Below are positions 37,656 through 49,900 of a DNA stretch of 64,000 bases, in pieces. A program made the translations under genes and the position numbers. Under the pieces are notes generated by a model. That model did not search any database. It saw nothing but the letters and a program-made list of their open reading frames with translations, and was not told where the DNA came from. Source of the stretch: Lepeophtheirus salmonis (taxonomy: Eukaryota; Arthropoda; Copepoda; Siphonostomatoida; Caligidae); the NCBI RefSeq assembly GCF_016086655.4, contig NC_052131.2, forward strand, positions 36,395,705-36,459,704. The letters are read 5' to 3'. The stretch's first letter is position 1. Every line of letters begins with the position of its first letter.

Positions 37656-39037
37656 TATAAGCTGAATGGAGAAATAAATATTAATTGTATCCCGGTTAAA
37701 TCATTTTCAAAAAAGAGTTTTCCGGATTTCCTGTTAGACATGGCATTACCTCACTAATAGTAACATTCAAATTTAATTTGTATATTATTGTCAGTTGACA
37801 ATTTTTTGACTTTCTTTACCCTTATGCGGGATATAACGTTGATTGGTTGAATTGGAATTAGCCTTTGTTATTATGTGAACAGTTCCTGCCAATTATTGAA
37901 TAACATTTCCAGAAGAATTGACTACCAGCTGATTCTTGGTCATTTTCTCTTTATTTTCGGAGGAAAGGCTGACAGATACACTAAAGGTATGATGGCCCAA
38001 CGTTACTTTGCTAACACAAAAACACTCTTGTGTATTTTATTTTCGGCTGTCGATTCACTCATATGACTATTTCATAATATATTCTTTTTGAAAATAGATG
38101 AAGTAATAAGTTATTTTATTCTTATACTCCGTTTCCAAAGGGACAGGAACATGATTCCTTGTTGATCCCTGGTCGTATACCTATATACGAGTATATACTG
38201 GCTATTTCATTATTTCTACAAAGAAATTTTGGCTATGATATAGAAATAAAAATGTGTAGCAATGCTTTTAATAAAATATTATTAAGCAATATTAAAATAT
38301 TGTATCGAATAAAATACTACGTAGGTTTTTAATATTATGTAATATATATATTTTTGTATTTAATTTGAGTAATTGTTGATAAATAATATAAGACATATTG
38401 TCTGGGAGATGTTAAGAGACAAATAGCAGTTGGTGTGATTGACTTATTTGGCTAGCTACCAGATGATTACCGGCCTTTTTTCTGTTTCTTTTTGGAGGAC
38501 AGGCTGCGTGATACAATAAAGTTAAGCACGTGAAGGGCGTCATATTTGAAAGCAATTTCCAATAAGTATCGTTGTAACTTCATCAAATGACTTTCAACAT
38601 CAAAAATACCTCAATTGATTGCAAAAAAAAAAATAGGGATATTCGAATTAAATCTAATTAATTGGAACTTAAAATCCCATGAAATGATTAGATTTTTACG
38701 ATTACTTTTGTTTTGGATCTATCAGGGAAGTAAAAATGGAGAACAATTGGAGGAAAATACATATTTTAAACACACATTTAAGTCTGATCAATAATCAAAC
38801 TAAACGTTGGAGAGATAATAAAGCTTCAAGTTCTTTTATACGTTTCAACATCCAAATACACGTCATTTTTATGAAAAAATGGACTTCTATTTATATAAAA
38901 TTTGATTGTTTATGTCCTTTACAGGATGGCCAACGTCAACCATAGTGACGTCATGTAAATACACTCTATATGTAAACAGTCACAAAGAATCTTCGTAGTT
39001 GCAGCTTTGAAACTTACGAGAAGGATCCTTTGTATTA
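37656..39037. other. AT-rich non-coding sequence with a diverged repeat pair
   Basis: 37916-37990 and 38436-38526 share, in order, GACT(A/T)..AGCT, a TTTTCTCTTTATTTTCGGAGG-like run, and AGGCTG.(C/G)(A/T)GATACA.TAAA. Otherwise nothing is recognised. Confidence 0.4.
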
Positions 39038-39715
39038 GTGTTGAGACTCGGAGCAACACCGATTTTTTTTTTTTTTTTTTTTGGTTCGGTCTTAAGTGAT
39101 ATTTTTACACCGATTTTTCGGCCCATGCCGCGGTTTCAGACCGTGAACCGGTTTTTTTGGTTTCATTTTATGGACCAATTTTTTGTCGGTCTTACCCTAT
39201 CGACCGATTTTTCCGGTCTTATATATTACAATTATTTTATACATATATATAAATTTATTCATTCGATTAAACAAGCAAATCAGTTGAGTAACACGTAATA
39301 ATTCGTAATACTAAAAATCCGTTTCCTCGTGAATTAGTTTCTTTTATTAGATTATTCTTAAGCTGAGTTATATGTTCTCCAAGAGTTAGGACCACAGCAG
39401 GATAGAGGGAATCGAATAAAAATACTTCAACTTGATCGTCCATTTCAAGCGATACTAAAATTCAGAATTCCATACTCCACGAGAGACGACGTCATTAAAA
39501 TTTATCTGAGCTATCTCTGTTTAAACTTAGTATGACGTCATTGTACTTAAAAATACATATGATGTCATGTTATAAACAATTTATCTATAAAATTGGCCAA
39601 ACCTATTTTTTTGGGGTGAAACTAGACCGAATTTTTCCTTTGGACCGATCTACACCGATCTTAGACTGGTCTAGGATTTCCAGACCGAACCCCAGCAATA
39701 CTTTGTATGTTTGAC
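39038..39715. repeat. CGGTCT-rich foldback repeat with a poly-T tract
   Basis: The left part (39050-39225) is full of GGTCTTA, ACCGATTTTTCCGGTCTTA and GACCG words. The right part (39600-39700) has the inverse orientation (GACCGATCTACACCGATCTT and CCAGACCGAACCCCAGCAAT). A T tract runs over 39063-39082. This looks like a foldback element related to the GGACCGG family, later split by another repeat at 39401-39588. Confidence 0.4.
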
Positions 39716-41043
39716 ACCTAACTAAGATATGAATGTGGACTTTGTTATTCTGATCATGGACTTTGCGCAATAGGTTTTCTTTGAAATGATTATAAATTAG
39801 TGTTACACAAGTTTACTTGTAACTATCTGATTGCAAATATCCTGAGTAAAGATTTTCAATAATAATCATTTCTTCATCACTAATGCGATAATTTATTTTT
39901 CAATATGTTTTTTGCATATATATATTGTGTAATTCTCCATTTTCCATTCTCACGATTCAATTTGCAATTGAGGATATATGTATGTAGGTACAAATGAAGA
40001 TTCTGGAACATGATCCTAAAGCAACAATTATTTAAATTAATCGCTTTATTATTTATTCTCACCCTGGGTTTTCTGATTTCCTAGGAAATTGTTCTTCAAC
40101 AAGCTCCAGAAAATTTCGGGGATGAGAGATTAAATAATAAACACTTTCAAATTTAAGTAATTTATTTTATATTTAAAGAAGCTTAAACATATTATGAAAT
40201 GATTAAATCCAAAATTTCTCGGGAATTCCTCGTTGGCACAATTTTCAGTGGGGAGGATTTATGTAAATTTAAGTACCCCTACAGTAGAGTGTCACAAGAC
40301 ATCCTAACATATATATTTAATTCTCTAAGACAATGATTTTAAGTGCCAACAAGAGCTTACAGTCAATTCAATGACTTGATCGTAGGGTAGACCGAGAGAT
40401 TTACATTCAAATGAAGATTACACAAAAAGTACTTATCATAAATATATTTACACTCGTTTGACTATTAGTAAATAGTCTAATTTGAAGAATCTCCAAGTAA
40501 TTCTGTAAAATATGTTTCAAATTTATTCGGTCTACCCTGCTCTTTATAAAGTGATGATGTTGAGTTTATTTTTCAGAATTGATAAATAATACCTTTTTGG
40601 TTTATCATAATAGTATTAGTAATAAGGATTAGTATATTTTTGAGAGAGTGAGGTTTTACATATATTTTTTAAATTTCAAATTAGAGAAATGTTGCGATTT
40701 TATTTGGTTTTTTCCTTACAGATTAGGATTTACAGAAGAATTAATTGAGAATATTATTTGAATTTATTAAAACACCCCTAGACGACTTATTTCAAATTTT
40801 TTTTTGTAACAAAAATTTAGAACTCTGTTTTTTTGGAAAGAAACTTTGAATATTTTTTTTTAATTGCACAAATCTCACTTCTTCTTTATTTATTTTGTTT
40901 TTCTAATTTGTATCCTCTCTACCGTTTGGTACCCTATAAAATATTCCTCATTGAGAAATCCGTACTCCTTTGCTACTGCTTGTAAATGTAAGCCCCCGAT
41001 AAATCCTGGGAAATGGAATCCCCGTGAGAGAAAGTCTACTATA
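39716..41043. other. AT-rich non-coding sequence left of the Helitron-like element
   Basis: Nothing recognised; the short ORF at 40864-41055 overlaps the Helitron start and shows no family features. Confidence 0.5.
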
Positions 41044-42329
41044 TCTATAATTTAAATGCGAATGTATGTGTGTGTTGGGGGGTCCGGAAATCACGGCCAA
41101 ACCAACGAGTGGATTTGGCTAAAAAATTTCATGTAGGTTTCTAAGGCTCAAGAGATGGTTATGGTAACAATTATTTAGGACCTTCAAGGCCATGGTGCCC
41201 TAAACATAGCAAACAAACGACTAAAGTAAAATTATAAGAATTATTATCGCTGCATGTTGCTAAGTATCGTTTCGCACTTTTTTAAAAGGAAATTGTAAGG
41301 TTTAGAGAAGAATGAAAAAAAAGAGAGATATGACATAGGATTTTTGACAATAACACAAGGGAACAATTAGAGGGTCAAAATTTCTAGCTATGAAATGAAG
41401 TCAAGAATATAATCTATTTTTGACCGCAAAAACCAAAACGGATCTCAATTTATATTTGGATTGTCAGGTTTCAGAAATATTTGAGATTATTGTAATTCGG
41501 TACTATTAGGTATCATTTAGAGACGTATTTCATGATTTCATTCAATCACCAAATTGAAGTAATTGATGTAAAAGGGGTTTTCATGATTATAAAATTGTTT
41601 GTATTGTTTCTGTATCTTGTTTTGAACTCGAGATATTTACATTTTTAGGATGAAAAATAATGAAAAACTACAGTCTTATTTATACAGTTAAAACTTATTT
41701 ATCATCATTTATAGTGATAAGGAATATCATAGATTATGTCAAAGAAAAATATTCTATATTTTATTTAAAAAAATATCTATTTAAAAAATATGTAAGTCCA
41801 AGGATTTTGGTTGGATTTTGTAATTTTTTGAGTGATCCTATTTTTATATGGGTGTACTAGCAAATATACTAAAATTTCAAACATTTTTCAAACTGAAAAA
41901 CCAGAAACCCAGAAAAAAAATGAGATCTGTTTTGCATTATATTCTTGGCTTCATTTTATGAGTAGAAATTTATTTTTTCCCTGTATAAATGAAATTCAGT
42001 GAACGACAGAACAACTAGAATATAGTTTTTTCTTCTCAAAACCTTATAATTTCCTTCAAAAAAAGTTTCCAAAGAGACATATACCAATATGCATTGAGAA
42101 TAATTCTTACAATTTTACAGTTTTTATTTTATTTTTATTTTTTTATCGAGGTTTTCATTCTATATGCACAAATTACATAAGAAATAAATGAAGGAAGAAG
42201 GATCACGTAAAAAGATCCCATAAATAAACATTTTAGTTCTTCATTTCTTGTTTTATTTGAAGCAGAAGAGTTCAAAATACATTTTGATTTCTTAATCTCT
42301 CGGACAACGCCGGAAAAAACTTACTCTAG
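41044..42329 (+). mobile_element. Helitron-like non-autonomous element
   Basis: The 5' end TCTATAATTTAAATGCGAAT followed by a GTATGTGTGTG run, GGTCCGGAAATCACGGCC, and then CCAACGAGTGGATTTGGCTA is the layout seen at many Helitron 5' ends. The 3' end has a hairpin-forming CGGACAACGCCGG, then ACTTACTCTAG followed by T (42330). This fits the CTRR terminus and insertion between A (41043) and T. There is no Rep/helicase ORF, so it is non-autonomous. Boundaries are my best reading; TCTACTATA 10 bases earlier (41034) is an alternative 5' end. Confidence 0.6.
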
Positions 42330-43022
42330 TCTACATTAATGGAGGTCAAGGGTAGTTGTAAAAAAAGGAGAGAATACGGAAAAAGTGTATCAATCTTGTA
42401 AAATTACAGGTGGGATGAAACCATGTAATTTATTTATTTATATACATTTACCTCTATCTATGAGTATGTTATTTTTACAACATGAGGATCATGTCTTACA
42501 ACATAATATGAAGAAGTAGGTACACTCCATTTATTCGGGGTTATCCTTGAGCATTTTGATTGTATAAAAAAAATAATTTTCTGGAGTCAGGAGGGAGAAA
42601 ACTCCTCGGTGTGTGTTTTACCCCTTTTTTTACGATTTACTTTTATGGTGGTGAATTCAATATGGTGCTTTGGATAATGCCTCCCTTTTTTCTCCTTCTC
42701 TTCAGCTGATCCAAGGAGTCTTTTTATGACTATCATCATTATTATTATTATTATGTTTTTGAGCTTGAATTCTGGCCTTATTATAAACGTGTATCGTAAT
42801 AATCATAATATTTTTCGGATAGGAGTGTGTAGAATCAATTATGTTTTACTCACTTTACGAAACACCGTCTCTAATATTCTTCTTCACATAAATAATAATT
42901 GATTCCCAAATTCACATGGCCATGAATATTATTGTTATTGTCTATTAATAGGGATTTTTATATGATTTTCCTATGTTTGGTTGCTGCATATTACATATAT
43001 ATAGTAATGCTTTTTTTCCTCT
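42330..43022. other. AT-rich non-coding sequence with an (ATT)n microsatellite
   Basis: (ATT)n lies at about 42734-42754. No gene or repeat family is recognised. Confidence 0.55.
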
Positions 43023-43545
43023 CAGGGACGTCCACAAGGAGTGGGATGGGGGGTTATAGTCCTCCCCCAAATGAAATGTTTTCTAAAATTTCATAAAAAA
43101 AAATATTAAATTTTCTACAAATTTAATATTTTATTTAATTTAAAAAAAAAATCCATTATATGAGTATATGAAATGATTCTCCAAAATATTTCAAAATTTG
43201 AAATATAGTTTCAGAAATTTTTTCCGAAACATTTAAATTTTTGTAAAGAGCTGGAAAATTTTGAATTTTCTTTCCACAAAATTGAATATTATAAATTTAA
43301 TTAGTGAAATTTTTTGTACACAGATATGGATTTTTGAAATTTTTTTAAAAAAACGTAATTTTTTGTGAACAATTTTGAGTTTTTAAAATTTTTTTTACAA
43401 AAAATTGCATATTGGATATTAAATTTTTGAAATTTTTTGCAAAAAAATTGATTTATCTAATTTTTTTTTGAAAAAAATAATTTTTGGATTTTTTTAAAAA
43501 TCCTAAACCTAGACCCTCCAAAAATATTATCCTGTGGACGCCCTT
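43023..43545. mobile_element. AT-rich MITE with CAGGGACGTCCACA ends
   Basis: The left end CAGGGACGTCCACAAGG is matched by the inverted right end CAAGGGCGTCCACAGG. Between them are about 480 bp of alternating A and T runs, including repeats of the 'TGTGGATTTTTGAAATTT' kind shared with other AT-rich blocks here. No target duplication is clear. The ends resemble those of the 9054-9337 element (GGGG.GTCCACAGG). Confidence 0.5.
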
Positions 43546-46500
43546 GTGTCACCATACAAACAGTTTTCACTGTGAATCAAGTATATAATATATTAGTTCG
43601 AGACTTTGTCCTCATTAGTAAGGACTACCTTATATCACAGTGGGCTTACATTAAAATAGGCCTTCTACAAGAGTAGAAAATGCCCGTAATACTACTAGCC
43701 GGCCCTGTTTTTTGTTGATTCTCATTATTTATTAATTATTATCGTCAAACCAGATTTTTATCCTCAAAATTGAAGTGATGTGAAAGAGGTTTAAGTATAT
43801 TATCCATAATAGACATGGTAATTGGTTGCAATAATATTTAAAGTGGAATTATTTATCGCTGTGCTTGTAATGGTTTATGTATATAAAAATATAAATATAT
43901 TGTATCGAAGGTGACATTCAAACGTATATATAAATTATATAGGTTCCCAGATTTGGGTTCCCTTTGTACATATTTTATAAGTTATAGAAATATTATCTTT
44001 GTTATGAATAAGTATTTACTTAGTTAGAGGGATCAATACTTCTCTTTTGTTTAGAGCAATGCTGTTAATCAAATTGATGAAACGGCCCTGTTAGCTTGAA
44101 GATATTTTCTTGTCTACGTTGAAACTTTTCCTCATCCACAAGATGTTACTTTTGATACTTTTTTAATATTGCATAGGGGAAAAAGGGCCTAATAGTGAAA
44201 TTCCGAGTAGAGACTCATATTTTTGCTTACAAATCCGAGTTACCTCGTGTATAAGTTTATTTCACAAATTTCCAACGTGCTCTATAGTCTATATAATCAC
44301 AATTCCCAAACATCACTATACAGTCTGGATTTTGTTAAAGTGCGCTTTTTATTTCTAGAACCTCTTTTAGTTTTAAAAGAACGTTAACAAAATGAACTTT
44401 GCTAATACTAAAAGTATAGAACATCCCATATTTTAACAGTTTATTATATCAACTGGACTCTTTGAGATATTGTTGTACATATTTAAGCTTTAAGTTATGG
44501 CTGAGTAAACCTCATGTAACATTAAAGTTTATTGGACTTTGTCCCAATGGGTTTTGGTTTGGTATAACTTACCGATCTTAGTTTATGTTAGGCTCAGGAT
44601 TTATGATTAATTTCCGCACATATTTGGGAAGCTGTTTTGTACTCTAGAAAAAAATTCCAAGAATTTTTTCGTCTCGGACAGTTGTATTTTCTACCAATTT
44701 TAGTGATGATGTTTTGATTTTCACTTGGGATCAACATACCGGATCCTTTTGTATATTTTAAACGGTTTTATCTTAATAACATGGAAATTTACACTGTACT
44801 CAATTTTCAAGTATCGATTTGTCTCCGTCTTTTCTGTTATTAGTGTTCTGAACATTAATTGGCTGAATTCATAAAACTTTTTATTGAGCTGTGAATAATT
44901 TTTAACAATTATTATTAATTAATAATTGCATAGCATGGAAGAATGGTCTAAATACTAATTCATTTTAGGTATTTTTTTATATTTTTCTTCGGATGAAAGG
45001 TTACGAAATACAAGAATTGACACAAATAAGGTAAATAATCTAAATACTGAAAATAATTTTTGGAAGCCAGACCTTAAAATGTAAGTATCTCCAATAAATT
45101 CATCAAATATATCAGAGTCCCTATTTTCAATACTTTTTCAATTAGTTCTTCCATTTACAATACATAGTGAAGTATTATACATATTTTTTTGGAGCATTTT
45201 TTCCCAAAATAGACCTCAATTTATAAGTAATTAATTTCAATCATGTTATTTATTTATTTTTGTATAGCAGATACATATATATACTCAAAGTACGACATGA
45301 CCTTTTGGGGATAAACAACCTCCAAAAAAAAAACGATAATAATTATAAAATAGAGAATCAGACAAATTAAATCTCATCAACATGAAATTGGTATTTGTAT
45401 ATCATACAAAAAGACGAAGAAGAATAATCTCTAAGCCTATTCTTCTTGAGCTATACTTTTCATTTGGTCTGAATAGAATCAAATAAATATGTAAATTCTA
45501 CAATATATTTCCTATTTCCGTATAGCAAGTCTGAAATAAGATCTTATTTTATTTTTTATTAACCCTTTTCATTTGTTGGAACTATTGTTATGTGAACCTG
45601 GGTCGAGCTGAACTAAGTTAGAAAAAAGAAAGAGAAAAAAATGAAGTGGCTACATATCTCCACTAGAGGTTGATTGGGGTTCGGGCCACTCTGCAGGTTT
45701 TCGAGCCAGGATACGAGAATCTATACAAGAAAGATAATCCAATATACATCTACTCATGAGAGCTAAATATATTTCAAACATAATATTTATTTCTTCATTT
45801 CTGGAGGATAGCAATGAATGTATGCTATCAATTATCATTGATTTTTGTAAGCGCAACACTTTCAAATAATCAGTAACGTCATCGTCAGATTATCTTTCAA
45901 ACTTATCAAATCGAGGATGACGTCATTGATTAGTTGTAAATGAATGATTTACATTAGATATTAATGTCGGGCTGGGAGGTTCGGGACACAGGCTTTTCAG
46001 TCTTGGCAAAATGAATTTTGGACGGCGGGCGTTTGAAATCTTGGTTATATAACCAATCCACCTCTAATATCCACTAATATATTTTATTGAATAATATGAT
46101 AATTGAAGGGTTTGCATTATTTTACACAAGATGGCACCACTCTCTGTCGCTTTGTTAACAAAAGAATATAAGTAAACAATCCTCGTGCTCCGTACATCAC
46201 AATACAGAGGCATATGTCTAGTTTGTTTTCTCAGGGTTTAAAAGGAACTCATAAGAAATTGTATTGAGAGTGATTTGAAAGTCATATGGGACCGTGGACC
46301 CAAAATTCAAAACATTTGATGAGGTTTAGAGATGAAAATTAAACCAACTCAATAAAATATGAAGTCAATTTGAGGGTTTTTTCTCGTCTTTGAACTCACT
46401 CATTTGAGTCGAGTCGATAATTGTTGTTCAAGTCGACAGAACATTAGTTGAGAACAGATAATAATTATTGGCATTATCAAACGTAAAAAGGATTAGAATT

Positions 46501-46945
46501 TCCCTTTAGGTTTAATTAATCTATTATATCTAATATTTATGCATAAGTACTTCTAATCGTTATAAAGCTGTATGGTTCAACTTAACTTTTTTCATTTCTC
46601 ACTAGAGGAGCCTTAATTATCCAATTTGTTTTATTATTTTTTTATCATTTTTTTTTTCAAAGAAAAATAAAAGTTTTTTTGAGGATTCTTGATGGAAGGA
46701 GTCGTGCAAATACGTAGAGCGGAAGACGTTTTTTTCTTCCGTGAGAAACGAACTATATACTCACATATACATACATACATTCGATTACGATTGTATGTAT
46801 GTATACGTTGACTTAAATTAATCTTAAATGAGCATTTCTATTCCGTTTTCAATGTCAAATTAAGTGAATCCCTTTTATCATTACGTATTATCTTTTTATG
46901 TTCTTCTTATTTTCGTTTTTACTTATTCTTTTCTTTATCTATTAG
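43546..46945. other. Upstream region and inferred intron of the repeat-protein gene; no exon 1 identified
   Basis: The last 45 bases are a strong pyrimidine tract ending TTTATCTATTAG. An upstream coding exon with the ATG must exist here or further left, joined in phase 0, but no ATG plus donor stands out. The rest is AT-rich and non-coding. A weak repeat similar to 37916-37990 lies at 44985-45035. Confidence 0.5.
46764..46801. repeat. Short inverted repeat CATACATACA/TGTATGTATG
   Basis: The two 10-base arms are separated by about 12 bases (TTCGATTACGAT), 150 bases before the 3' splice site of the repeat-protein gene. It may be a microsatellite derivative or a regulatory palindrome; nothing distinguishes these. 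Confidence 0.5.
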
Positions 46946-49900
46946 GTAATATATTATTCAACAATACTGGGCCTACTACTCGGCACGCATGCACAAGAAA
47001 TCCTACGTAAGAAACGTGATGCTGACTCTATAGACTTTCGCAATGCCTATGATGATCCAGAAACAGGTCTTAAATGTGTAAATAAGGAATCAACCATTCA
47101 AAAAAAGGAGCAAGAAAGGCTTTTAGAGTGTGTTCATTCCAAGATCAACGTTTGTCACTACACCTACGTGACCCGATTTACCTCTCAACGAGTGGAAAAG
47201 TGTGATGATCACTATGAAAAAATATGTAGAATCATCTTTAAAGATTTGCCCACAAACGAAACAGTGAAGCATTGCTATAGGCCCATGGTCAAGGAGTGTA
47301 GAAGTAAAGATGAAAACGTTGATGACGATAATTTGATTTGCAAAACGGTTTTTGAAACAGAGTGCTCAACTAGATATGTAGAAAAGCAGAGCAAAGATGA
47401 AAAGGCTCCAAAGAAATATGTGGGTCTCACAGCTTGTAAAAAACTTCCCATTGAGCTCTGTGGATCACAGTACTGTGACTTTGTTCCTGGGGATGAAACA
47501 TGTCACAATAAAACTGTTACGTCCATCATTCCGGTCCCAGAAGAGAGTTGTGATTTAGTTCCCCAAGAGACCTGCAAAGGAGTATATAAACTGGTACCCT
47601 ATCTTGTTCCAGAGTCACAATGTAAGGACGTTCCACGGGAAGTATGCACCTATGGTGTTAAAAGTACGCGATTGGGAGAAAAACCTATTGTTACTAAATG
47701 GTGTTATGATCCAGATGAAGGTACTAATCCATCGGAGATTGTTCGAACTGGAGGTGCAAGAGAAGGAAGTAATTCAGAAGTCTTAAAGAATTTTCTATCT
47801 GAAGAAGAACGAAGTGGAGTTATTAATACGAGGCGCCCACTTATTGAAGGTATATCTCCACCTCCTATTAATGAAATCCTTCTTAATGAAGGAAATATCG
47901 GTAAAAGTCCTGGAGATCGATTTCAACTCTCAAATAATGAACGTCAACAAACCACCAATCCTGGAGATCAATTCCAATTCTCAAACAATGGCCGTCAACA
48001 ACCCACAACTCCTGAAAATCAATTCAAACTCACAAACAATGACCGTCAACAGCCCACCAATCCTGGAGATCGATTCCAACTCTCAAGCAATGGCCGTCAA
48101 CAATCCAACAATCCTGGAGATCGATTCCAACTCTCAAACAATGGCCGTCAACAATCCACCAATCCTGGAGATCAATTCAAACTCTCAAATAATGAACGTC
48201 AACAACCCACAAATCCTGGAGATCAATTCCAACTCTCTAACAATGATCGTCAACAACCCGCCAATCCTGGAGATCAATTCAAACTCTCAAACAATGGCCC
48301 TCAACAACCCACAAATCCTGGAGATCGATTCCAACTCTCAAACAATAATCGTCAACAACCCACAAATCCTGGAGATCGATTCCAACTCTCAAACAATGGC
48401 CTCCAAAAACCCACCAATCCTGGAGATCGATTCCAGCTTTCAAACAATGGTCGTCAACAACCCACTAACTCTAGAGATCAATTCCAGCTTTCAAACAATG
48501 ACCAACCACAGCCTAATAGACCTGGAGATCGATTTCAGCTTTCAAATAGTGGTCGGCAACAACCTAACATACCTGGAGATAGATTCAAGCTCTCAAACAA
48601 TGGTCGGCAACAGCCCAATAAGCCTGGAGATAGATTTCAACTTTCAGACAATGGTCGTCCATCAAGGATTCCAGTTAGAGAATTCAATCGAATTAATAAT
48701 GCAAATAGAAATCAAGTAGAAGTATCAACAAAAACCCCGTATGACCCTTTCAGCAATGTTTTTACTATTATAAGTGGTTCAGAGGAAGGGGCAGCTCAAG
48801 GAGGAACGCAAAGACCAAATTCTCAACCCATATTCACTCAAATCCCAGCTTTTGGTAATAGACAAAATAATATTAACAACAATCGAAACAGAGTTTCATT
48901 TGGCAACAAGGCAATAAACACTCAAAATACAGATGGAACCATTCTGAGTACAAATGGAAAGGATACAGCAACTGGACCTGCTCCTATACCCTCTGAAGTT
49001 GAATATTTTGATCAGTATGAGGACTTTAATGTAAGCCCCCCTATTCCTACACAAGAGACACGCCCCTTGAACAAAAGTGATGAGGATACAACTCCAGCTA
49101 CTACACCAAAACCCTTTCTTTTCAATGGGGAAGGAGGAGTTGTGGGAACGGCTTCTGCTGATGTTCAAAATGACTTTGGCTTAAAATTTCAAGTGGACCA
49201 AGTCTCCTTAAAGCAATTTGACGAGTTTTTGAAGGAGTATGAGGCAAACTATGAAAATGTTGATAATGAGCAAGATGACTTCCCTGACTATACAAATTTT
49301 GGATTTAATGCCAATAATAATAATGTAAATGGTAGGCAATACTCATCATCGAACGATGCAAAGGATGTTTTTCCTCGAAGCACAACGCCAAGAAGAACTT
49401 TTTCCACCACTCCAAGCTATGATACAGAATTTGAATTCATATCAAATGACGAAGATATAAGTAATGAGGATTTGACGACTCCATTACCTTCTCTTTCACC
49501 AGGAGCAGTCAGTCGACGAAGAGCTCCTAAAAGAAATGGGAATCGAGTTTTTAGAAATAATCAAAATATTCCGGATAATTTTGAGCCTCTTTTAGATGTT
49601 GCTGGCTCTCAAGATGAAAACAGTGTCCAAATCTCAGAGGCTGCAAGTGTTCAAGATCTCTCTAAGGTTTCAAAATCCTCTTTTGCACGAGTCATTAAAC
49701 ACAATGACTCAGAATCATCAATAGGACAAACTATCATAGTCCGAAACACTCCTGAGGCTATCAAACTCTTTGGGATCAAAAACATCCCTAAAGACTTTCT
49801 CCTTCGAAGCAGTGGAGTTAACAATTTCAAAATAGTGAATATTGACAACAAAACAAGGGATGCGGAGATCGATTATGGTTTTCTTTCTAGTAAAACAACG

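Noticed and set aside
47814..48719. 301-codon ORF overlapping the 51-bp repeats in another frame
   Set aside because: It exists only because a stop-free 51-bp unit is repeated; the true frame has the signal peptide, Cys pattern and continuity over 1379 codons.
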